This document shows, piece by piece, positions 1-10,068 of a DNA stretch of 64,000 nucleotides. Every line of letters begins with the position of its first letter. The first letter of the stretch is position 1. The DNA is from Litoditis marina (lineage: Eukaryota > Nematoda > Chromadorea > Rhabditida > Rhabditidae). Below the pieces are notes generated by a model. It was not told where the DNA came from. It ran no database searches and saw nothing but the letters and a program-made list of their open reading frames with translations. The position numbers were made by a program, and so were the translations under genes. The stretch spans positions 14,547,634 through 14,611,633 of the forward strand of contig OZ038435.1 in the NCBI GenBank assembly GCA_964036275.1, given 5' to 3'.

Positions 1-113
1 CTGAATAGCAGTTCGGCACTTGTGTTGCCATTGGTTAATTCATGGTTACTTATGTGAATGGCCAGTTCGGACAGTTTTCCATCCTGACTCTTCGTTTGGA
101 TAGAGTAATTGGT
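1..113 (-). CDS. Possible internal exon of a gene running off the left edge
   Basis: On the minus strand a frame is open from a good acceptor (tttgactcag, just above position 113) to the window edge. It encodes a hydrophilic stretch including QTKSQDGKLSELAIHIS. No family is recognised. The only support is the open frame plus the splice acceptor, and the gene would continue outside the window. A chance open frame of this length is possible. Confidence 0.25.
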
Positions 114-385
114 CTGAGTCAAAACGTGATTGGGTTTGTGGAATTAGAAGTTGTAGTTATGTTACTGGCAGTGCGTTCAACCAACATACTCGTTTTCTAT
201 GAAGCCACATTGCTGCAACATTTATCGGATGTTTTTCCAAGGATCTGCATTGAGGATTGAGGTTCTTCATAAACTTTCAAGTTTTGGACTAAAATCAGAA
301 ATTGTTCTCTTTTTGTGTCGAACGCTAACAATCCTCATCTAATTCCAATAATTCCGTTGCCCGTCTTCTATGTGTCTTCTTTCAG

Positions 386-467
386 TTTGGCCCGTCGAGT
401 GAGTGCTGAAGTTGTACGGGAATTGAGAAGGAATATGACACCGGCAGGGATTCTGGTTTTAGACTGA
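386..467 (+). CDS. Possible terminal exon, product unknown
   Basis: A strong plus-strand acceptor (tcttctttcag) at 385 is followed by a frame reading LARRVSAEVVRELRRNMTP and ending in TGA at 465-467. I found no upstream exon in a compatible phase. It may be the last exon of a gene starting left of the window, or chance. Confidence 0.2.
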
Positions 468-1087
468 ATTTCACAACTTCTATTAAGTTAACTTTATGAT
501 GTAATTTAATACATTGTTAAATTCTATTAGTGTAACTGTATTTATAGTGTCAAAAGCGACGTTTTTGGGTGACTTTTATGCACTAAAGGAAAGGAATATG
601 TTAGTAGTTTTGCCTACATAACACTAATATACAATTTTGTGACTTATGTCATAATTCTCGCAATGTTGACATTTTTTTGCGATTTTTTAAACGTATAATT
701 TACACGAACTTTCGCTCTATTATCCTCACATTTTTCTCATTTTTGATTACTTTTTACTTTCAATGCTGTAATATATCACAAGTTTCATGTAGGGTACTCT
801 TGTTCTCATAATATTTGTATGTTTTATAGATCTCAAATGTTCTAACATTTACTCGGGTCTAGGTTTTCGAATAAGTTATTTTTTAGGTTGGTTTTCGCTC
901 AGTTTGTATAAGGATGTGAATTGTTTTGTGATGAAGTTTGCCTTGTCTCAAGTATAGCGTAAAATGAAAGCTGAGAATTGAGGTTATTGCTTCAAATCAG
1001 CTTTAAAGAAGTTTATGAGTTCAATAATAGTTTGGATAGTGTCACAAACCAGTGAAGTGTGACAATTTGATACAGAAAAAACAGATA

Positions 1088-1443
1088 CTATAGTTTCATA
1101 CTCTGTTTCACCAATCGATGTCCCTCTACAGTGATCCCTCAAATATTCAGAAGGCATTTTCTAATTAAAGAAGGACGATTGTGTGGAACAATCGCAACAG
1201 TTCAGTCCTTTGAACTGCAATACATTTTTCAATTGCAGTTTAAAGGACTGTTGACACGAGATTGGTCCACATTACCGTCCTTCTTTAATTATTTGTTTTC
1301 AAAATTCGAAGAGTTTGTGGTACTAAAGGTGCAGAATACACCAAAGTTTGGTGAAAATCCAAGAAGCTAACATACCAAATTTTGATCTGGAAGTTTGAGC
1401 ATATTACTGTAGAGGATTATAAGTGGAGGGAAGAAACTATATT
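1088..1443. repeat. MITE-like element, family B copy 1
   Basis: The ends are imperfect inverted repeats built on 'ctatagtttca...tccctctacagt' on the left and 'actgtagaggat...gaaactata' on the right. An inner palindrome surrounds 'gttcagtcctttgaactgca'. Related copies lie at 5796-6016 and 53099-53340. No coding capacity is seen. The boundaries are approximate. Confidence 0.5.
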
Positions 1444-2003
1444 CCACAATGAAATTGTCTCAAATCACAATTAAAACTACAATTGAGAAGTATTGATCGG
1501 GTTGCTTTCACTGGCGTTTGTACGTGTTTCCTGTTGAAAATGACGTGCGTTTCCAACGAAAACTCTCTCATCATTTCTGATGAAAAGGGGTACTCGACTG
1601 GTCTTTCATGGCAAGTCTTTTCTTCGTTTTATGTAGGCAGTACAGTTGTTGTTGTAGTTTGAACATGGCACAATGTTATTATTTCCACTGAAACACAACG
1701 GGAGCACACTACAAACACAGCGCGACCATACCGTATAAGCTTGGATAGAGCGAATTTGATAACCAAAGTGCACAAAATGTCTTTTCCACGAAAAAAAACC
1801 TCAATTCTCTTAAAATATACTATTTTAGGAACCATTCAAGATACTTTTTAAGGTTATAATAAAACTTTGTTTGGTTAATTTCAACCGTGCATCCAAACTC
1901 TGAAATACCGGAAATTCTCGTTCACAACAAAGAGAAGTGATCATTGTAATATACGTACACACCTAATTCTAATAACATTTATAATAATAATATACAAGAA
2001 GTT

Positions 2004-4165
2004 ATGGGACTATTTCAGAATAGTCCGCGTAATCGTGACCGAAATGGCTGTTGCGCATGTTTCCGACGTGGTGTGGACAGCTGTATTGATGGACTGATTT
2101 CAGAAGTGAGAGAAAGAGTTCTAGACATCTAGACAGAGTTACAACTTAAATACTGCTTTGAAGTTTTTCTCGTATTTGTAAACACTCAAAATGAAACTGC
2201 TGGGGGGGGGGTCTCACTTCAATGTTCCCAAGAAAAATGAAACCAATTAAAATGTGATGGTCTCCCTTTCATATCAGTATGTTGGTTGAATCTGAAACCT
2301 ATCCAAACTCGACAAGAATTTTGTGCTTTTTCAGACAGCCCTACGATTTCATCTGTTTATATACGCATTTTATTGCCTATATCTACTCTTCTCAGCTAAT
2401 CAAAGTTAGTTTGATTTTTATTGACGAGTGTTCCATAACTACAAAAATTCCATAACTACAAAAATTGCAGACGCAAGCCAACTGGATGCCATAATAGTTA
2501 TGCTGATCTCAATCTCTATAGCTTGTGCAGTGGTTGCAATTTCGGCTGAAATCGGCCTATTTCTGTTCCCGTTTATTTTTGTCACGGTAGGAATCTTTCT
2601 CTATTTCAATCTGAATGACAGTAAATGTTCCTTACAAGAGGTATCAACGTACAAAAAGTGAATTTGTAGTGTTTCCGTGTTTCTTAGTTCAGTTTCGGTT
2701 CATTTTTGAGCCCCATTAAACAAATTACATTACAAGTGATTGACAGTTTGCGTCAAGGCTAGCAATAGAATTTCAGATTTTCGAAACACTATTTCTGCTC
2801 ATAGGTTTTATTTTGTTTTCTTAAGTGGTAATTGTGAATTTTCCAGATACTACTCACCCTCAGAGCCATTTTCTTCTGTATAATCAACTTTATCAATGTA
2901 TTCGATCGATACACATTCAGAGAACTTATGACGGTCGAAGGTAAATGAGTTTTTTTATATCCGAAAATCTACATAATAGAGATGTACTCAAAATCTTTCC
3001 CAAATCCTAGTGTCACAATTACAAATGAAATAATCTAAATCAAATGAATGATTTCTAGTGAAAAGACACACAACAAATCCGGAGATATAAAAATTTGATA
3101 ATTTAATTTAATGAGCAAGTAAATTTTTAGTAAACTGTTTGATGACAATCTGTACTTTTCTCTTTTCAGTCCTGCACCCTCTCACTCTTCGGTTCTCGCA
3201 AATGACGGAAATGCAGTCCTTGATTTTGATCTACGCTCTGATATGTCTGATTGGATATCATTTATTCGTACTCATCAATGTCATTTTCACGCAGTCTGAC
3301 CTCAACGCACAACAGGTATCCCAGTTGCTCCACTCGTCTTTTGAATTGAACTGTACTGAGAACATTTACCGAGTTCGAACTGCGTCACTTCTCCCTTCTC
3401 GCACTAGAAGTAAATTGAATGGTCACGTGAAGTCAGCAATCTAATGAGGTATCGTACACTTAGTCATTGCACGTTCCTGAGTTCTGCTGTGTTGAACATG
3501 TGACTGTACTCTGTACAATTGACTAATAGTATACCGACATTACGAACTGCGTGACTTCTCACGTTTTACTGCCACGTGTGAAATGATGCGATTTGCAGGT
3601 ACCTTGTTGGGTTCAGTTTTTACTGTTTGTCAATCGCGCCTTCACGTGAAACATGTCTAACACATCAGAATTTAGGAACGGGCAATGACAGACTGCACGA
3701 TGCCTCATTAGAATGATGACTTTACGTGACCATTCAATTCACTTCTAGTAAAACTCATAAAATCTGCATGAAAACTGTTTGTGCAATGGCAGAGAATATC
3801 TTTAGGATAAATAGCCGGTATTTCTCCTGGACTATTCTCACTCCTGGTTGAAAAAGTTCTGGTAGAAAATGCTTGTGTGCTAGCGAAAGTACGCGCGCTT
3901 TGCTGCAACTATGATACAATCCAACGTTGTTTATTTGAATTCTGATCGAATTGCTAACAAGTCTAAAATAGTAAAGTGCGGGTGAAATTGGTGAAAATGA
4001 CTAGGACTATATTTGCAGCGTCATCTACGAGACATGAACAGAATTCGTCAGCGAAACGTGATATACCAAAGATTGGACGGAATCAGACAACATAACCCCG
4101 TACTTTTGAACGACGTACCAGCAGATGTTGTGGAACGAAACGCGGATAGTCCACCTCTTTACTCG
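2004..4165 (+). CDS. Putative four-helix (tetraspan) integral membrane protein
   Basis: Six exons join in phase: 2004-2105, 2335-2404, 2471-2586, 2847-2940, 3170-3315 and 4019-4165, with consensus GT donors and CAG acceptors. The ATG at 2004 opens a cysteine-rich N-terminus (NGCCACFRRGVDSC). Four hydrophobic segments follow: FHLFIYAFYCLYLLFSA in exon 2, one in exon 3, one across exons 3-4 and LILIYALICLIGYHLFVLI in exon 5. A charged tail rich in Arg/Asn ends in SPPLY, a possible PPxY-like motif for WW-domain or trafficking partners. The overall shape resembles the small nematode tetraspan membrane proteins, but I do not recognise a named family. The 3' end is uncertain. After exon 6 the frame reads on from a possible donor (tcg|gtaggt) to TAG at 4250-4252, so either a further exon or that stop ends the protein. 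The intron before exon 6 holds two MITE copies. Confidence 0.65.
3403..3532 (-). repeat. MITE family A, copy 1
   Basis: A 130-bp element with inverted ends of the form 'tatactgttagtc...cagtcacgtgaaac' and 'ttacgtgactattcaa...ctagtata'. This copy is reversed and lies in intron 5 of the tetraspan gene. Six more copies occur in the window. The TATA-like flanks suggest a TA target, as in Tc1/mariner-type elements (inference). Confidence 0.6.
3621..3750 (+). repeat. MITE family A, copy 2
   Basis: Forward-oriented copy of the 130-bp family ('cacgtgaaacatgt...ttacgtgaccattcaatt'). It sits 90 bp from copy 1 in the opposite orientation, so the intron carries a head-to-head pair able to form a long hairpin. 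Confidence 0.6.
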
Positions 4166-4310
4166 GTAGGTTCACAAAAACATGCGATTGGTTACTGTAT
4201 TTCTATGTTCATGCTGTGCACGAGTTCAAATGTTCGTTTAAAACGGATGTAGTCCACCTCTCTATTTGGTATGTTCACAAAACATTTGGCTACTGTATGT
4301 CTAGATGATT
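4144..4310 (+). repeat. Short direct duplication over the end of tetraspan exon 6
   Basis: The stretch 'agtccacctctttactcggta...ggttactgta' (from 4148) recurs diverged about 100 bp downstream as 'agtccacctctctatttggta...ggctactgta' (from 4250). The first copy contains the last recognised codons and the candidate donor. The duplication may have altered the 3' end of the gene. Confidence 0.6.
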
Positions 4311-5795
4311 GATGTATACTTGATGTGTACGTGTAGTTATTGTTGCAAGGAGTACATTTAGTTCACTCCGAGTTTCTCGAGTTTTTGTAGCACGTAGACC
4401 CAAGTTTAGAAAACCGTGTTGAATCGCAATGTTCACCCCTATTCTATTGCAAACATTATCAATACGTTCTTCAAGCAAATTTATTTCAAATTATAGTTTT
4501 GTTGTTAAAGTCTTATTTTCTGTTCTGTCATTCTAAAAGTGTTCTGGTTATTGCGTTCACAATTTCTTTACCTTTTTCATACATGCACATTATTTTTGGA
4601 AAAGTAATTTACAATCTCTAAATCTTTAAAACACACAAATGTTTCAAATTCAATGACTTTTTAGCTCGTAATTCGTGAGCCGCCGCGGGACACCCTGACA
4701 GCGAAAGACGAGACTTCCCCACCCCGCTATTCCCAGCTGGGGGGAAGCAAACGGAAAAAGTGAGTTCAGAAAATGACCGAATCTTAATTGTAGTTTGATT
4801 TCGATGCACATAATGCATATTTTTTGACCGAAAAGCAACTAAGGTCAAACTACAATCACAGTGGAATAGCTCAGCATACATCGTGACTTGCTTTGGAATG
4901 AGCGACTTTTATATATAGGAGGAAAGGAAGGTAGATCAACAAACCTTCCATAGTGTGACTGACGGATTGAAAACATGATTGATAGACTAGAAGTTTATGA
5001 CTCTTTTGGAAGAATGAGTACTTTCCTTCCACGAACGAGAAAGAAATTGAAAAGGAACAAGAGAAAACTAATAAAAAGTAAAATGTTATTTGTTTTTTTC
5101 CTTCTAGAATTATTTTTCTGAGTTATTATCATAGATTTTCTGCAGAGCTGTTTTCCGTGCCAGAAATTCTCCCGAATCGCACTCCCATTTGACCTCTGAC
5201 CCTTTCACAACATCCATCAATACCAATCAATACAAGTAATCGATATCACCCAAATCGATAGTTTTCATACAAGTACAAAGTGTGACGGTTCTTTTATTCA
5301 CCTTTTAACTATTCATTACAAGCTGAATTACAGTGAAATATCGCACTATTTATATTGTAGCGACGGTAGAAAGCTCACATTGCTTTATAGGATACTATCA
5401 ATCGTTTGTATGCTATAAATTGGGAAATAAATATTTTTACCCAAAGTTGATCACCGAACTCAAAATGCATTGAAGTTTCAGTGCAAAAATTTCCGTCATT
5501 CATCAGCATGAAATGGCATGAAACTCAGTGTATACAGAATGCCCAATTGTTGTATTGGTGGCTACGTATATGAAATGCATTTCAGTCCAAACTACAACTC
5601 AGGTACGGCCTAATTTAATGCTGAAGGACTCTTCTCAAAGTAAACCAAAGCGTATCTTACTCTATTGCGCTGTGTTTGTAGTGTGATCGCGTTACGTTTC
5701 CACCAGGAATTCATCTCCACCCTCTACGAACAATCCAATTCTACGGTTGATATGTGATTTGTGTGTGATTATGTGTTTCTCTCAAACAGGTAATA
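4311..5795. other. Intergenic, no gene recognised
   Basis: Only short open frames without splice context are seen. The stretch includes a 67-bp hairpin element (4789-4855) and several copies of the 'gtagtttga' motif found throughout the window. Confidence 0.5.
4789..4855. repeat. 67-bp hairpin element with tgtagtttga ends
   Basis: The left end 'tgtagtttgatttcgatgc' is answered by 'aaggtcaaactaca' on the right. The same ends bound a 72-bp element at 52068-52139. Single ends ('gtagtttgatc') occur near 20870, 31436 and 51420. This looks like a very short dispersed inverted-repeat family. Confidence 0.5.
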
Positions 5796-6016
5796 TAGTT
5801 CGTTTCACCAGTCGATGACTTTCTACAGTAATCTTTCAAAAATTCAAACGCATTTATCTAGTCAACAAATAGAACTGTTTCGTATGCTTGTAGTACCCAA
5901 AGTGGAAAACGAAATCACAAAGTTTAAACTATGTACAACACCTACAAGATATTATAAATGCGCTTAAAAGTTTCATAATCTTACTGTAGAGGGTCATTGT
6001 TTCGTGAAACAGACTA
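5796..6016. repeat. MITE-like element, family B copy 2
   Basis: About 220 bp, with ends 'tatagttcgtttcaccagtc...ctacagtaatctttca' and 'ataatcttactgtagagggt...gtgaaacagactata'. Non-coding. Related to 1088-1443 and 53099-53340. Confidence 0.55.
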
Positions 6017-7350
6017 TACATAACTACAACTCAGCCATGATCGTTCCCACTAAATGTTCGCAGTTTGAGTACTCAGCTGCGTACCTATCATTTGGGCATA
6101 ATCATGATATATGCATCACACGATATTCTTTCTTGCTTTATATTCACTATATAATCTTGTTTTCCCCTTCTATGACAAAGAAAACAGCATACTGAAAAAC
6201 AGATAGTTTTACTGTAATCAAAGAAAAACTGCGTCATTGAAAAAACACAACTAAGAAAAGCGGATGACCAATACTCAGTAGGCAATGTCTTTCAACGTGT
6301 GAGAATATGATTATAACATCAATGTGATACGGGTATTTGCTGGTGACATTTAACATTTAACTATGCAGGAAACAGTGAAGGGAACCAATGTACGAGGTTG
6401 CTAATTCTGAGGTATTCAATAATGAAACCAGTGAACTTAGAAATGAGGACTTTGAGAGATAGCATGGTGCTAGTAAACACGATATAATAGAAATTGATTG
6501 CATGAAATATTTGAAGAGTAAACATGGCAGAAAAATCTGTAGGTCAGTGAGAACAATTAATAACAAGGAAACTTAGGAAATCAGCGCAGTGCGTCTCCGA
6601 AAATATACCTCATCAGAAACTGAAACTGAATGGAAAAGAGCAAAAACAATAATGAGAAAACTGAATAGAGATAGAGAACGGCTTGAAAACAGGCTGTATG
6701 GTTTTCATGATCTCGTTACCGTTTTCAATCTAATCTCATACAACTGTGAGAAAGAGGCACTAGATTGGATATTTCCTCAACACTGGCTAAGAAAACCCAT
6801 CTTGTTACAGATTACACAATTAACAGATTGAGAATAACTATCCCTTTGTCTGTCCACTGCAATATATCATATACATTCTAGGGAATAAAGCTATTGCTGA
6901 GAACAAGAGAACAACGAAGGCAGATGAGTAACAGAGTAACTAGCAAATTAGAAAAAAGCGAAAGAGAGGCCAAGTGCTAGAAGGCAGTCACGAGAAAATA
7001 AGTCATTAATGAGTGAAATAAATGTTGTGAACGAGTGCTAAAAGCACAGATCTAAGCCAGAGATTTGAACAAGACCAGAGAGCGTGCAGAGTCGAAATCG
7101 TTCCACATTTCATCCGTAATGTAGTGAGCATCTCCTTTTTTCCAGTCAGAAAGCGTTTTCATCTATAATCCAACACGTCAATAAAATACAACAAAACGAA
7201 CCTTTGTTGTAAAGCATTATAACAGCAAACTTGCCCGAGCCGAGACACGCTCAGAAAAAATTGCCAGTGCAAGGTTAAATGTCCAGCAATCACAACGTGT
7301 CGTGTCCGCCATGTAAAGCGGTCGGCCCAAAACTGCCAAGAAAGCTGGCG
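6017..7350. other. Intergenic, no gene recognised
   Basis: A purine-rich stretch at about 6350-7100 has open frames on both strands (such as 6589-6831) but no family match or splice support that I can see. If the BTB gene ends at 7351 (see that entry), this is its 3' flank. Confidence 0.4.
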
Positions 7351-7371
7351 TCATTTTCTGACTAGTGACAG
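7351..7371 (-). CDS. Candidate last exon of the BTB gene
   Basis: On the minus strand, acceptor ttttttag is followed by a six-codon frame and TGA. Its phase (0) matches the donor of the BTB exon. If used, the gene spans the whole Harbinger insertion. The exon is too short to be convincing. Reading through the preceding donor reaches a stop at 7667 or 22279 instead. Confidence 0.25.
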   Translation of the reverse strand: MSLVRK

Positions 7372-7385
7372 CTAAAAAATACAAA

Positions 7386-7703
7386 TAGGCACACAGTTAC
7401 GGAGAGAGTTTACGTCAGCGTAAATAGTGAAGGAAACATGTGTATCGATTTAGTTGGCGTTAGTGCCGGCCTGAATCATTACGCATAAAAAGTGTTGTTA
7501 TACGCCGGCGTTAGGCCGCTTTCATACTTTTTACGTCGGCGTTAATGTGAAAAAAAAACATACGCATCGATTTTATTGGCGTTAACGCCGGCGCCAATCA
7601 ATACGTATGTTTTCTTCACTAATAACGCCGGCGTTGAACGCCGACGTAAAAAGTATGAATGCGGCCTTAAACGTCGACGTAGCAAAACAATGAATGCAAC
7701 CTA
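7386..7703. repeat. Older Harbinger-type MITE split by a younger one
   Basis: The left part ('tttacgtcagcgtaaata', 'tcgatttagttggcgtta') and right part ('aaacgtcgacgtagca') match the two halves of the 153-bp MITE at 7514-7666 with many substitutions. The younger MITE is inserted inside it. The left breakpoint of the 2.26-kb duplication (7469-7472) also falls inside this old copy. Confidence 0.6.
7514..7666. mobile_element. Harbinger-type MITE with TTA target duplication
   Basis: A 153-bp near-palindrome. It starts ggccgctttcatacttttt and ends with the complement ('aaaaagtatgaatgcggcc'). It is flanked by TTA on both sides (7511-7513 and 7667-7669), the 3-bp target duplication typical of PIF/Harbinger. 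The 'catacttttt' core matches the termini of the autonomous element at 9728-22083. There is an identical copy at 22126-22278. Confidence 0.8.
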
Positions 7704-7711
7704 ATACTTAC

Positions 7712-7881
7712 CAGCAACATCTTCATTCCATACTTCTCGGCCATCCACAAAAGCTCGCCCTTGTTGAAACAAACGGACCCTTTCGAATTGAATGGACCCG
7801 AAAGCAGCATGTTCTCGAGGCTTTTGATCACCGATGACACATCGTATTTATCGGCCAGGCGCAGCACATCTAACACCGACG
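7712..7881 (-). pseudogene. Duplicated BTB exon stranded beyond the transposon
   Basis: Identical to exon 7 of the BTB gene (22324-22493), with acceptor (gattcag) and donor (gtaagt) intact. It encodes VLDVLRLADKYDVSSVIKSL and ends MAEKYGMKMLL. The exon begins in phase 1 and ends in phase 0, so adding it after its twin would shift the frame. Either this copy or the one at 22324 can supply the BTB C-terminal half, but not both in series. It is better read as a duplicated exon than as a separate gene. Confidence 0.7.
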
Positions 7882-8504
7882 CTGAATCGAACGATACAAC
7901 TTCAACAAAATGCATAATTTTCACAATACTCTTTTTTATTATTCTCCAATCTCATTAATTGGAATCACACATCTACCAAAGTGAAAAGTCACGTGTTGAA
8001 TCGCTAATAAACTATTCTTAATCGCGCGCAGCGCGAAGCGCTGCGTGTGAGTTGTGTTTGGTTTGGCCATTGCGCACCCATTTTTGGCTTTCAAACCACA
8101 AGAGTCCTCAAATAAAACATTTTTTCGAAATTTAAAAAAAGAGAGAGCTAGATATCTATTAAATACATGTTGTGTGAAAAAATTAGAAAAATCGGTCAAG
8201 GTTGAAAAAAGTTATGCTGTCGTGTCGTTATGAAAATTTCCGTTGTCCCTCGTCGCTCGTCCAATGTCCGCATAGAAAATTATTTTTTTAACTACTGGAC
8301 CAATTCGGCACACATGTGTAAACCCCAAAGTTAGCGCGGCCCAAGAAGTTTGGTGATGTCACGTTTTGTTTGGCGCTCGGCGCGGGCGCCAATAGGCGCC
8401 AGTAGCAGGAAAATATGTGTTCCCATGGATGAAATGCTCCGAAATTTTGCACAGAGGTTAGATTAGTGAATTTCAGCCTTCTCTGGAAATTTGGTGTCAT
8501 GGTT

Positions 8505-9112
8505 TATATTTGGCGCCAAACGCTGGCGCCCAGTGGCGCCAAATTAGAACAACGCCAGGCAAGTAGGGTAACGAGCGAAATGTTTCACAGATGTCCGAAC
8601 TATGAACATAGTTGACGAATACGGCTTGAATACCAACATTTCTTCGACATTATGCGCCAATAAGGAACTTTATCCGCCAAATGGCGCCAAAATTGAAAAT
8701 AGGGTTTCTGAACCAAAAAACAGTCGCAAATTGTGCTAATTGGTCGAGGCCATTCATTCCAAGTTTTTTGTTACTAATTAGAGTAATTTTATATTTGGCG
8801 CCAAACGCTGGCGCCCAGTGGCGCCAAATTATAACAACGCCAGGCAAGTAGGGTAACGAGCGAAATGTTCCACAGATGTCCGAACTATGAACATAGTTAA
8901 CGAATACGGCTTGGATACCAACATTTCTTCGACATTCTGCGCCAAAACGGTACTTTATCCGCCAATTGGCGCCAAAATTGAAAATAGGGTTTCTGAACCA
9001 AAAAACAGTCAGAAATTGTGCTAATTGGTCGAGGCCATTCATTCCAAGTTATTTGTTACTAATTAGAGTAACATGTTCTATATCTGGCGCCAATGGCTGG
9101 CGCCCGTTCGCG
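8505..9112. repeat. 285-bp tandem repeat rich in ggcgcc
   Basis: Two copies with period 285 bp (unit starts near 8511 and 8796) and a degenerate third start near 9085. Each unit opens with 'tggcgccaaacgctggcgcc' and contains several GGCGCC palindromes. The two full copies differ at about a dozen positions. The same array recurs at 23117-23724 in the right duplicate. Confidence 0.85.
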
Positions 9113-9340
9113 CCAATAGAGAAAATATTTTCTTACTGTAATGACGCAGATTTTTCACAATACTCAGATTTCAATTACCGAAGCGGAAAATAGCTGTTTT
9201 TTGAATTTTTCAGGATCACATCGTTTGAAAACCAGGAACTTTCAGATATCAGGATGTTTGATAGTCACCACTATTCAAAAATCGTTTTTCTAAGTCAACT
9301 CTAGAAGTGGTTGTACTAGTACAACTAGCAAAAATAGAAC

Positions 9341-9684
9341 AATTTGTAAAAAGTGGGGGACCAGGAAGTGTGTGAGTTCTGTTCGGTTTCACCGTTTTCT
9401 ACAAAAAGTGAACAATACGATGTTGTGAATGAGTGTGCAACAAAAAAAGAACAATACATTTGTTTGCACAACGATTCACAAGAAACATAATATACAAAGT
9501 ATAACTTGAACGTAAAAGTGCATAGTGGTTTCCCCTAAGAACGTTGTGAACCGTTGTGCAAACAAATGTATTGTTCTTTTTTTGTTGCACACTCATTCAC
9601 AACATCGTATTGTTCACTTTTTGTAGAAAACGGTGAAACCGAACAGAACTCACACACTTCCTGGTCCCCCACTTTTTACAAATT
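9341..9684. repeat. Long inverted repeat, arms about 141 bp
   Basis: The left arm 9341-9481 ('aatttgtaaaaagtggggga...gcacaacg') is the near-perfect reverse complement of the right arm 9542-9684, with a spacer of about 60 bp. It would form a long hairpin when single-stranded or transcribed. It is probably a foldback or MITE element. A second copy is at 23953-24296. Confidence 0.85.
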
Positions 9685-9727
9685 TTATTCTGAGTTAACT
9701 AATCTGGTGTTACTTGGTGCCCCGGGT

Positions 9728-9764
9728 GGCAGGGTTCATACTTTTTGTTGCCGAATTCGGCAAC
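9728..9764 (+). repeat. Harbinger left terminal inverted repeat
   Basis: 37 bp starting ggcagggttcatacttttt and ending in the palindromic 'gccgaattcggcaac'. It pairs with 22047-22083. Confidence 0.93.
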
Positions 9765-10068
9765 ACGCGCGACAACACACAAATCATGTTTATCGATCGT
9801 GTCGCGTGTTGCCGAATTGCGCTACAGCGACAGCGTGTCGCCAATTGGCTGTTCATACTTTTTTGCTGCCAAATCAAGCCGCTGTCGCCCAATTTGGCAA
9901 CAATTGCTGCCGAATTCGGCGACAAGTGTAGTTTACTAGCTAGTAAAATACATGATGTGTCGCTCGTTGGTTTTTGTTTAATTTTACCTATATATTAACA
10001 ATTTTTCCGGATGTCAGATTATTTCACACTTATTCACTCAATTCAAAGCACATGCAAACCATTCCAGG

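Larger units (their letters stand above)
7469..9730. repeat. 2.26-kb direct duplication, left copy
   Basis: This segment recurs at 22081-24342 at a constant offset of 14,612 bp, and I found no differences in the stretches compared. It holds the 153-bp MITE, a BTB exon (7712-7881), a GC-rich 23-bp palindrome (8022-8044), a 285-bp tandem repeat and a 141-bp-armed inverted repeat. The two copies abut the Harbinger termini directly on either side. Confidence 0.95.
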
